Positions 7,787 to 13,162 of a stretch of DNA of 13,726 nucleotides are shown here, piece after piece. Each line of letters opens with the position of its first letter. The first letter of the stretch is position 1. The DNA lies in assembly GCA_937894935.1 (NCBI GenBank), contig CALAYC010000224.1, positions 1-13,726 of the forward strand. Direction: 5' to 3'. This stretch comes from an uncultured Verrucomicrobiota bacterium. GTDB lineage: Bacteria; Verrucomicrobiota; Verrucomicrobiia; Limisphaerales; JADLHS01. Below the pieces are notes generated by a model. That model was not told where the DNA came from. It saw nothing but the letters and a program-made list of their open reading frames with translations, and made no database searches. The position numbers were made by a program, and so were the translations under genes.

Positions 7787-7837
7787 TCCCGCCGATTTAC
7801 CGGCCTCCCTGGTACCGGCCCTGCTTATTCCCGGGGC

Positions 7838-8248
7838 ATGAGAAAAGTTTTGATCGGCATCGGATTCATCACCGTCATTTGCTGCTCGTTTTGGGCGGCG
7901 AAAGCCTGGAATACCTTTCGCGCCAACGCCAAAACGGCCAAGTTCAACGAAGACGTCGAAAATCTCTTCATTGGCTTGCAGAAATACAAGGAACGGGTCG
8001 GCAGCTATCCGACAGGCGGAAATGCTGAAATTGCCAAGGCTTTGCAAGGTGACAATTCCAAGAACGTAATTATCCTCGTCGGCCGCAAAACGGAACTGAA
8101 CGAGAAAGGCGAATACGTGGATCCGTGGGGCACTCCGCTCCGCATCTATTTCGCTCAGGAAGGCGTCCTTATCCGCTCCGCCGGTCCAAACCGCCGATTT
8201 GATGACAGCACTGTCCTGGAAGCAGACGATTTCATCCGATCGAACTGA
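7838..8248 (+). CDS. membrane-anchored protein with GspG-like C-terminal region
   Basis: The 136-residue protein has one N-terminal hydrophobic segment (about 4-20), then a long helix with Lys/Arg/Asn (TFRANAKTAKFNEDVENLFIG). It ends in a region typical of type II secretion pseudopilin G and its relatives: GSYPTGGNAEI (55-65), EYVDPWGTPLRIYF (92-105) and IRSAGPNRRFDDS (112-124). That arrangement suggests a pseudopilin-derived protein on the outer face of the inner membrane. The prepilin peptidase site (basic residue, Gly, then hydrophobic residues and Glu at +5) is not present: IGFITVIC lacks both the charged residue before Gly and the Glu. It is therefore probably anchored uncleaved and not a filament subunit. 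The gene stands alone between the lacI-type gene and a strong terminator. Its function is unknown. Confidence 0.75.
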   Translation: MRKVLIGIGFITVICCSFWAAKAWNTFRANAKTAKFNEDVENLFIGLQKYKERVGSYPTGGNAEIAKALQGDNSKNVIILVGRKTELNEKGEYVDPWGTPLRIYFAQEGVLIRSAGPNRRFDDSTVLEADDFIRSN

Positions 8249-8290
8249 GCCGGTAAAACATACTTTTCTTTCTCTGGACTGAGTTGAACA

Positions 8291-8322
8291 AAAAAGCCGC
8301 CCGAGATTTCGGGCGGCTTTTT
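8291..8322. terminator. bidirectional intrinsic terminator
   Basis: A perfect 14-bp inverted repeat: AAAAAGCCGCCCGA (8291-8304), loop GATT (8305-8308), TCGGGCGGCTTTTT (8309-8322). The GC core is flanked by A-run and T-run, so the element works on either strand. It sits between the convergent ends of the GspG-like gene (plus) and the small basic protein gene (minus, stop at 8340) and can serve both. Confidence 0.92.
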
Positions 8323-8339
8323 CTTTGCGGAAAGGCTCT

Positions 8340-8453
8340 TCAGGCAGCGGCTGTTTTTACGCTTTTCTTCTTCGCCTTCACGGCGGCTTTTTTGCGTTTG
8401 TTATAGGCAAGCCGACGTTTGCGCTTAACCAGCTTATTATATTGTTTTCCCAT
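8340..8453 (-). CDS. 37-residue highly basic small protein
   Basis: The reading frame MGKQYNKLVKRKRRLAYN followed by KRKKAAVKAKKKSVKTAAA is only 37 residues. About half of it is Lys/Arg, including the runs KRKRR (10-14), KRKK (19-22) and KAKKK (26-30), and it ends in Ala. There are no acidic residues. Composition and size resemble ribosomal proteins such as L34/bL36-size basic proteins or other small RNA-binding proteins; Verrucomicrobiota are known to carry lineage-specific small basic proteins, but I cannot assign this one to a named family. It is closely followed by the perfect bidirectional terminator at 8291-8322, 17 bp past its stop, which supports it as a real transcribed gene. Its start is only 46 bp from the divergent lipoprotein start, so the two promoters must overlap. 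Confidence 0.7.
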   Translation of the reverse strand: MGKQYNKLVKRKRRLAYNKRKKAAVKAKKKSVKTAAA

Positions 8454-8499
8454 ATCAGTCTTTACTTTGCTTTCGTGTTCCGATTTTGTGGTCGTCACT

Positions 8500-9045
8500 A
8501 TGGTAATTCGTCCGTTGCAATTCAATCTCATTTTGCTGCTCGCGTTCGCGCTGCTGGTTGCCGGATGCAAAACCTCCAAGTCGGATCCGGACAAAATGAT
8601 CGCCACGCTGCGAGTCCATCTGGAAACCAATCCGCTGCACGGCGACCGCAGTGAACGTATCTGCGTGCTGCGTTCTTCGCCGGTCTGGATCACCATTGAT
8701 AAATATCCGTTTCTCAGCGAAGCGCATCTGCACTCAGCTCGCGTAATCGAAACAGACGACGGCCACGTCATCAGTTTGAAATTCAATCAACAAGGCGAAC
8801 GCCTGTTGGAACAATACTCGGCGAACAACTCGTACCGCCGTTTCGCTATTCGCTCGCAATTCCGCCTCGGTACAAATGTTTTCGATCGCTGGATCGCCGC
8901 GCCAGTTATTCCTGGTCGCATTGCCAGCGGCACGATCACGTTTACGCCAGATGCCGACCGCACCGAATCCGACGAAATGGTCCGCGGTTGGAACAATGCT
9001 GCCGGTTACAAACCGGAAACCACTTTCAGCGAAGTGCCCGAGTAA
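8500..9045 (+). CDS. lipoprotein with SecD P1-head-like domain
   Basis: The start ATG 8500 gives a textbook lipoprotein signal: MVIRPLQFNL, hydrophobic core, and lipobox LVAGC with the lipidated Cys at residue 23. The mature 159-residue part contains a pattern much like the P1-head subdomain of SecD/SecDF: HVISLKFNQQGERLLEQY (89-106), SYRRFAI (111-117), then WIAAPVIPGRIASGTITFT (131-149), equivalent to the 'ITLxxxGAxxFxxLT ... GRRLAIVLDG ... SAPVIxxPIxxGxxxIxG' series of SecD. There are no SecD transmembrane segments, so this is a free-standing periplasmic lipoprotein, with no direct evidence of a role in secretion. An alternative start at 8419 would place an unlikely 27-residue extension before the signal and overlap the divergent gene. 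The M23 peptidase gene follows after 31 bp. Confidence 0.78.
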   Translation: MVIRPLQFNLILLLAFALLVAGCKTSKSDPDKMIATLRVHLETNPLHGDRSERICVLRSSPVWITIDKYPFLSEAHLHSARVIETDDGHVISLKFNQQGERLLEQYSANNSYRRFAIRSQFRLGTNVFDRWIAAPVIPGRIASGTITFTPDADRTESDEMVRGWNNAAGYKPETTFSEVPE

Positions 9046-9076
9046 GTTGTTAATCTCATTCTCCGTTTTGTTGTTC

Positions 9077-10084
9077 ATGTTCAAACGTCTCAGCTTCGTC
9101 GCGTTTCTGAGCGGCGTCATTTCTGCCAGCGCCCAACCGTTTCAATTGCCTACGGCGAATAACGCGTTGTTTGATCCCGATGGTGGCGCAGAACGTTTTT
9201 TTGTTCCCACCGTCGGGAAAACCTGGCCGAGCGGCTGTTTCGGTTGCGTGCGTTCTGATGGCTGGCAATTGCACGAAGGACTGGACATCCGCTGTTTGCA
9301 GCGCGACAAAAAGAACGAACCCATTGATCCGGTTCTGGCCACAGCTTCGGGCACGGTGTCCTATATCAATCGCAAACCGTCGCTCTCCAACTACGGCAAT
9401 TACATCGTGCTTCAGCATGTGGTGGAAGGCTTAGAAGTTTACTCCGTTTACGCGCATCTGCGTGAAATTCGTTCCGATCTTCGTCCCGGCAACAGTGTGA
9501 AAGCAGGCGAAACGATCGGCATAATGGGCCGAACTGCCAACACGCGTGAAGGCATTTCCAAAGAGCGCGCTCATGTGCATTTCGAATTGAATCTGCTGAT
9601 CAACGATCGGTTCGCCTCGTGGTACAAAAAAACATTTCCCGGTCAACGCAACGACCACGGCAATTGGAACGGCCAGAACCTGCTTGGCATTGATCCTCGC
9701 GCCGTCTTCCTTGCTCAAAAACAGCTTGGCGAAAAATTCAGCCTCACGACCTTTTTACAACGGCAGCAACCGCTGTGTCGGGTGTTCGTTCGAGAAACGC
9801 AGTTCCCGTGGTTGAATCGTTACGCCACGCTTGTTCGCCCCAATCCCCAAGCCACGCGCGATGGCATTGTCGGATACGAAATGGTGTTGAATTTTATGGG
9901 AATGCCGATCGAGTTAACTCCTCGCAGCGCGGCGGAAATCAAAGGCAAAGCGCGCGTGCAATTACTGAGCGTGGATGAAGCGGAATATCAGCGTAATCCT
10001 TGCCGCAAACTCGTCACCAAACGCAGCGGAAAATGGGAATTGGCCAACAACGGCATTCACCTCATCAACCTGCTGACGTACTGA
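9077..10084 (+). CDS. secreted M23-family (LytM-like) metallopeptidase
   Basis: The 335-residue product begins with a signal peptide, MFKRLSFVAFLSGVISASA, with cleavage predicted before Gln20. The catalytic domain carries the M23/LytM zinc site: HEGLDIR with His66 and Asp70, the YAHL motif with His126, and HVHFE with His166 and His168. The strands between read TASGTVSYIN, YGNYIVLQHV, VYSVYAHL and VKAGETIGIMG, all characteristic of the fold. It should act in the periplasm on peptide cross-bridges of peptidoglycan or as a divisome/elongasome factor. The C-terminal part (about residues 220-335) is unassigned and contains RETQFPWLNRYATLVRPN and a final beta-rich stretch. Four Cys (54, 57, 73 and one near 315) could form disulfides. 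ATG 9077 is chosen because it starts the signal peptide. The gluQ gene is 13 bp downstream. Confidence 0.88.
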   Translation: MFKRLSFVAFLSGVISASAQPFQLPTANNALFDPDGGAERFFVPTVGKTWPSGCFGCVRSDGWQLHEGLDIRCLQRDKKNEPIDPVLATASGTVSYINRKPSLSNYGNYIVLQHVVEGLEVYSVYAHLREIRSDLRPGNSVKAGETIGIMGRTANTREGISKERAHVHFELNLLINDRFASWYKKTFPGQRNDHGNWNGQNLLGIDPRAVFLAQKQLGEKFSLTTFLQRQQPLCRVFVRETQFPWLNRYATLVRPNPQATRDGIVGYEMVLNFMGMPIELTPRSAAEIKGKARVQLLSVDEAEYQRNPCRKLVTKRSGKWELANNGIHLINLLTY

Positions 10085-10097
10085 AACCGGCTTTGTT

Positions 10098-10982
10098 ATG
10101 AGTGACGCGTCGCCACCAGTCTATCGCGGGCGCCTCGCTCCTTCGCCTACGGGTTACCTGCACTTAGGCCACGCGCGAACATTCTGGGTCGCACAGCAAC
10201 GGGCGCGAGAACACAACGGCACACTCATTCTGCGCAACGACAATCTTGATCACGCACGCTGCAAATCGGAATTCATCACCGCGATGTATGAAGATTTGAA
10301 GTGGTTTGGTTTCACTTGGAACGAAGGCCCGGATTGCGGCGGCCCGTTCGGCCCTTACAACCAAAGCGAACGATTCCCACTTTATCGCGCTGCACTCGAA
10401 AAACTCCGGCTTGGCGGATTTATCTATCCTTGCACCTGCTCGCGAAAAGACATCGCCGCAGCTGTCCGCGCACCGCATGCCGAAGATGACGATGAACCGC
10501 TCTACCCCGGAACGTGCCGCGAAAAAACCGCAGACAATTTGCTCTCCGAAAACTCCGCGCTGAGAGCAGCCTCGCAAAAACCGGCAACTCGCATTTCGTG
10601 GCGTTTCCGTGTTCCCGATGGCGAAACAATTTCTTTCATGGATGAAAATTTCGGACTGCGATTATTCGTCGCCGGACGCGATTTCGGTGACTTCGTTGTG
10701 TGGCGGCCCGATGATGTTCCCGCATATCAGTTGGCGTGCGTAGTAGATGATGCGCAAATGCAGATAAGCGAAGTTGTACGCGGTGCGGATTTGTTGAAGT
10801 CCACAGCACGACAACTGTTGATCTACCGCGCTTTGAACCTCCCTGCTCCGAAATTTTATCACTGCCAGTTGATGGCCGATGAATCCGGGCAACGTCTCGC
10901 CAAACGTCATGACGCTCTCAGTTTGCGAACATTACGATTGAGAGATGAAAACCCGGAACAACTCCGCGCCGCCTGGATTTGA
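10098..10982 (+). CDS. gluQ: glutamyl-Q tRNA(Asp) synthetase
   Basis: GluQ-RS is a truncated GluRS paralogue without an anticodon-binding domain; it attaches glutamate to queuosine 34 of tRNA(Asp). The 294-residue length fits. Visible motifs: RLAPSPTGYLHLGHA (12-26) with the HIGH signature HLGH; a zinc site formed by Cys112, Cys114, Tyr136 and Cys140 (CTC and YPGTC); FVVWRPDDVPAYQLACVVDD (199-218); ISEVVRGADLL (223-233); and the KMSKS-equivalent RLAKRHDA (266-273). The usual RIEDxD segment after the HIGH motif reads RNDNLD (46-51), a clear departure. The gene is 13 bp after the M23 gene and its stop lies 5 bp from the convergent pectinesterase stop, with no terminator between. GluRS proper is excluded by length and by the missing C-terminal domain. 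Confidence 0.92.
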   Translation: MSDASPPVYRGRLAPSPTGYLHLGHARTFWVAQQRAREHNGTLILRNDNLDHARCKSEFITAMYEDLKWFGFTWNEGPDCGGPFGPYNQSERFPLYRAALEKLRLGGFIYPCTCSRKDIAAAVRAPHAEDDDEPLYPGTCREKTADNLLSENSALRAASQKPATRISWRFRVPDGETISFMDENFGLRLFVAGRDFGDFVVWRPDDVPAYQLACVVDDAQMQISEVVRGADLLKSTARQLLIYRALNLPAPKFYHCQLMADESGQRLAKRHDALSLRTLRLRDENPEQLRAAWI

Positions 10983-10987
10983 AGTGC

Positions 10988-12034
10988 TCAATTTCGTTTC
11001 AGCGGATTCCAGTTGTCGTAACCGCCCAAAACTTTTTCCACCGTAATTTGTTCAGCTTCCTCAGCTGAGAGCGTTTTCGCCCATTTCACCCGTTGCTCCG
11101 ATTTTGCACCAGCCCCGGTGCTGCCAAATTCGACATAGCGCGTTGTTTTTTCTCGCTCCGGCCTGCTCCAGTTGTGCCAGGCAATTGGTCGAACGACTTC
11201 CGACATTTCGGTATTCAGAAAAGCCACCGCAGCAAAATCCCGCCATGGTCGCCCCAGATACGTTTTTACTCCGGGCGCGCCGGTGATTTCGCAACGATGA
11301 AATAGGTAACCGAATTCATTCGTATCCGGTGTGGACGCTGCCGTGATGTATCCATCGCGCAAGCAGTGAATTTTGCAGCGTTCAAACCAGCAGGTTGCCC
11401 CACCAAAAATGAAGTCCACATGGCCTTCAATGTAGCAATCTTCAAAATAATGCCGCCCCCGATTCACCAGAACCGTATCCTGCCAACCCAGAAAGCGACA
11501 GTTGCGGAACACGGCACGATCTCCATCAACGCGAATTGCCAACGCCTGCCCCACCGGCCCGGCGGAATTGGCAAACGTCAGATTCTCTGCCGTGAAATCA
11601 TCGGCATCAATATATGTGGACGGTGTCCGAAAAGTGCCAATCGGTTTACCATCAGGTCCAGGAAGGTTGGCATGAAGATCAAAAGTCAAAATGGTGGTTT
11701 CGGGATTTTCCCCACGCAGATGAAAGAACCGCTTTTCCCGCTGAATGTATAACTGCTCTTTATACGTGCCTCGCTTGATGTAAATGATCACCGGATTGGT
11801 CGCGTAGCCCATCGGCACAGACATGATCGCCGCTTGCACGTTGGTAAACTGTCCGCTGCCATCCTGCGCCACCACGATTTGTTCGGCTAACGCATCCGAG
11901 ACAGGCAGCAAAAACAACGGCGCCATTACAACAGCGGCGATTCGGCAAAACTCACCCAAAGAAAAATTTTCTATCGCGGCGAACGTGGGCTTCATTCCGC
12001 CGAGCATAGCAAATCGCCGTCGCCTGTCAGTCAT
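10988..12034 (-). CDS. secreted pectinesterase (carbohydrate esterase family 8)
   Basis: De-esterifies methyl-galacturonate units of pectin. The right-handed beta-helix motifs are all present (numbered from ATG 12034): GQALAIRVDG with Gln163 (162-171), GWQDTV with Gln185/Asp186 (183-188), HVDFIFGGA with nucleophile Asp207 (205-213), and LGRPWRDF with Arg262/Trp264 (260-267). An N-terminal hydrophobic stretch (about 31-50) ending DALA before EQIVVAQDGSG is an export signal. The true start is uncertain: ATG 12034 gives a long charged leader (RRRRF), while ATG 12007 or 11995 would give a more normal signal peptide, with MKPTFAAIENF as the last option. No pectate lyase or uronate pathway gene is nearby, so the gene acts as an isolated plant-cell-wall function, suggesting a soil or plant-associated life. 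Confidence 0.93.
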   Translation of the reverse strand: MTDRRRRFAMLGGMKPTFAAIENFSLGEFCRIAAVVMAPLFLLPVSDALAEQIVVAQDGSGQFTNVQAAIMSVPMGYATNPVIIYIKRGTYKEQLYIQREKRFFHLRGENPETTILTFDLHANLPGPDGKPIGTFRTPSTYIDADDFTAENLTFANSAGPVGQALAIRVDGDRAVFRNCRFLGWQDTVLVNRGRHYFEDCYIEGHVDFIFGGATCWFERCKIHCLRDGYITAASTPDTNEFGYLFHRCEITGAPGVKTYLGRPWRDFAAVAFLNTEMSEVVRPIAWHNWSRPEREKTTRYVEFGSTGAGAKSEQRVKWAKTLSAEEAEQITVEKVLGGYDNWNPLKRN

Positions 12035-12067
12035 TCAACCCGGCAAACCGCCGTGAAAATGCTGCAA

Positions 12068-12115
12068 AAACGCCTGAAATTTGAAAATTTTGCTCGAGTT
12101 GACTGGCGTTTCAGG
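12068..12115 (-). promoter_or_regulatory. overlapping inverted repeats in pectinesterase leader
   Basis: Read on the minus strand, CCTGAAACGCC (12115-12105) is followed by TTTCAGGCGTTT (12079-12068). This allows two mutually exclusive stems, CCTGAAA/TTTCAGG and AAACGCC/GGCGTTT, about 33-80 bp before the pectinesterase start. The TGAAACG core also resembles a LacI-family half site. It could be a regulatory leader or a degenerate operator; the sequence alone does not decide. Confidence 0.35.
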
Positions 12116-12120
12116 CCGCT

Positions 12121-12130
12121 AAACCGGTTT
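12121..12130. promoter_or_regulatory. candidate LacI-type operator upstream of pectinesterase
   Basis: AAACCGGTTT is a perfect palindrome with a central CG, the form preferred by LacI/GalR-family repressors, and lies about 90 bp upstream of the pectinesterase start. A LacI-type regulator is encoded at 6764-7786 in this window. Ten-base palindromes are common by chance, so the link rests only on motif type and position. Confidence 0.3.
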
Positions 12131-12135
12131 TGTTC

Positions 12136-12176
12136 TTACCCAGTTCCGGGTAAAGGGATTACCCAGTAGTGGGTAT
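12136..12176. promoter_or_regulatory. two tandem dyads TTACCC-N6-GGGTAW
   Basis: Two copies of the same dyad: TTACCC-AGTTCC-GGGTAA (12136-12153) and TTACCC-AGTAGT-GGGTAT (12159-12176), starting 23 bp apart and sharing the direct repeat TTACCCAGT. Counted from the predicted start near 12210 their centres are at about -65 and -42, positions used by activators that contact RNA polymerase. The half-site TACCCA resembles the TACYYMT heptamers of NarL/FixJ-type response regulators, but the protein that binds is unknown. The dyads could also control the divergent pectinesterase gene. Confidence 0.55.
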
Positions 12177-12203
12177 TGGCAGATTCAATAACAATGATAC
12201 GAT
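12176..12203 (+). promoter_or_regulatory. sigma70-like promoter for the sufT leader RNA
   Basis: A -35 box TTGGCA (12176-12181; 5 of 6 to consensus) and a -10 box TACGAT (12198-12203; 4 of 6) are separated by 16 bp. The predicted start near 12210 coincides with the first base of the outermost stem of the downstream foldable region (12211), and the tandem dyads lie immediately upstream. This is a prediction by eye. Confidence 0.5.
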
Positions 12204-12209
12204 GCCGCG

Positions 12210-12440
12210 ACGATTTAGCTCAGAGGCTTCGAGTTGTTGAAGGAGACAACGATCAGGGTTGAGCAAATCGCGAAGTGGAACGCGCCCGCCCCGGGCGCAA
12301 CCGGCATAGGCCCCTGTGCCGGCTCAGGGTGGCGTAGCAACGAGACGTTGCGCGATGGGCGCGAGAACGCTGGGTTCGCTGTCATACGCCAGATGAATCA
12401 CACGGGTGTGGTTCATGCGCCCGGGGCTGGCGTGTTTCAT
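12210..12440 (+). ncRNA. candidate structured leader RNA or small RNA upstream of sufT
   Basis: No protein-coding gene is supported here, but the plus strand can fold into a chain of stems. P1 is CGATTT-A-GCTC (12211-12221) with GAGCAAATCG (12261-12270), enclosing GTTGT/ACAAC (12233-12237, 12246-12250). P3 is GCGCCCG/CGGGCGC (12282-12298). P4 is a 10-bp stem (12301-12310 with 12313-12322). P5 is GGCGTA/TACGCC (12331-12336 with 12385-12390), enclosing GCAACG-AGA-CGTTGC (12337-12351). P6 is an 11-bp stem (12393-12403 with 12406-12416). P7 is CGCC/GGCG (12418-12432). P4 and P6 each contain one G-U pair that would be an A-C mismatch on the other strand, which favours plus-strand transcription. 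I match it to no known RNA family. The remainder to 12567 shows nothing clear. Confidence 0.5.
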
Positions 12441-12567
12441 TTTGTGCACCAATGCGAATTCCTGCGCTGCGCCTCTTCCTTCCGTGAAGTTATCACGACT
12501 GTTTCCTCGGAATTTCTATCCGGATATTCGCTTCCCCGCCTCGTCGGCTCTTGTTAGGTTGAACGGC

Positions 12568-12597
12568 AGCGGTCCTAAAAACCCTAAAACCGCTTTT
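12568..12597 (+). terminator. terminator-like hairpin just before sufT
   Basis: AGCGGT (12568-12573) and ACCGCT (12589-12594) form a 6-bp stem with a 15-nt A-rich loop, ending in TTTT (12594-12597), eight bases before the sufT start codon. The stem is short and the T-run has only four bases, so it may be a weak attenuator or may simply structure the initiation region. Its position between the candidate RNA and sufT is the reason for listing it. Confidence 0.3.
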
Positions 12598-12604
12598 ACC
12601 GAAT

Positions 12605-13141
12605 ATGAATCACACCTCGGCAGTCACTTTGAAGCGCGATTGCGCCGCCGTTCGAATTCCGGCGGGAACTCCCGATACCCTCACCGCCGGCACGGAGGTT
12701 TATATCACTCAAACTCTCGGCGGCAGTTTTACAATCCAAACGCCTACCGGTTTGTTTCGCATCGCGCCTCAGGACGCCGACGCCCTCGGGCAGGAGGTTA
12801 AAGACGCTGCGATTCCTCCAAAAGGTCCGGTAAATGAAGATCTCGTCTGGCAAACACTCCGCACGTGTTTCGATCCGGAGATTCCCGTCAACATTGTGGA
12901 CCTCGGATTGGTTTACGACATGCAGTTGACGCCGACTCCTTCCGGTGGCGCGCGAGTGGATGTGAAGATGACCTTAACCGCTCCCGGTTGCGGCATGGGC
13001 CCGGCCATCGCAGGCGATGCGCAGGTGAAACTGCTCAATCTCGAAGGCGTGGACGATGCTTCAGTGGAAATCGTCTGGGATCCGCCATGGCATCATTCCA
13101 TGATTACCCCCGAAGGAAAACGCATCCTCGGGCTGGAGTAG
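12605..13141 (+). CDS. sufT: Fe-S cluster maturation protein SufT (DUF59/MIP18 type)
   Basis: The 178-residue protein matches long-form SufT, a factor needed for maturation of Fe-S proteins under high demand. The N-terminal part has GTEVYITQTLGGSFTIQT (29-46) and FRIAPQDADALG (51-62), typical of SufT and absent from short DUF59 proteins. The DUF59 domain follows: VWQTLRTCFDPEIPVNIVDLG (81-101), LGLVYDM, then TLTAPGCGMGPAIAGDA with the conserved Cys, and VWDPPWHHSMITPEGKRILGL at the end. Unlike the usual case, no suf genes are adjacent. The ATG at 12605 has no Shine-Dalgarno; instead its first 11 bases are repeated exactly at 12393-12403 in the upstream foldable region, so the start may be masked by RNA pairing. 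The gene converges on the acyltransferase gene with 21 bp between the stops. Confidence 0.93.
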   Translation: MNHTSAVTLKRDCAAVRIPAGTPDTLTAGTEVYITQTLGGSFTIQTPTGLFRIAPQDADALGQEVKDAAIPPKGPVNEDLVWQTLRTCFDPEIPVNIVDLGLVYDMQLTPTPSGGARVDVKMTLTAPGCGMGPAIAGDAQVKLLNLEGVDDASVEIVWDPPWHHSMITPEGKRILGLE

Positions 13142-13162
13142 TCTGACTCGATTAACTTTCTA

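Noticed and set aside
7796..7823. Direct repeat TACCGGCC twice between the lacI-type and GspG-like genes
   Set aside because: The copies are direct, not inverted, only 8 bp long and lack a T-run, so neither a terminator nor an operator can be supported.
8419..8499. Earlier start for the lipoprotein gene
   Set aside because: The extension would lie opposite the small basic gene and put a second odd hydrophobic stretch before a complete lipoprotein signal that begins at ATG 8500.
12212..12223. tRNA-like string GATTTAGCTCAG
   Set aside because: It resembles the 5' part of a tRNA, but no D-loop GG, anticodon arm, T-arm (GGTTCGAATCC type) or acceptor partner follows at tRNA spacing. The bases instead pair with 12261-12270.
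12326..12340. T-box-like AGGGTGG
   Set aside because: The antiterminator core of T-boxes continues as NACCGCG; here it reads CGTAGC. sufT is not an amino-acid gene and no specifier loop is recognisable.
12234..12557. Open frame of about 107 codons through the foldable region
   Set aside because: It begins with TTG without a ribosome-binding site, has no recognisable domain, and its internal MNHTG coincides with a hairpin arm; the stem pattern explains the sequence better than coding.
13142..13152. TCTGACTCGAT shared with the repeats at 13701-13711
   Set aside because: An 11-base match between two unspecified places in a window this size is expected by chance many times; there is no further similarity, so it is not evidence for the other end of an insertion.
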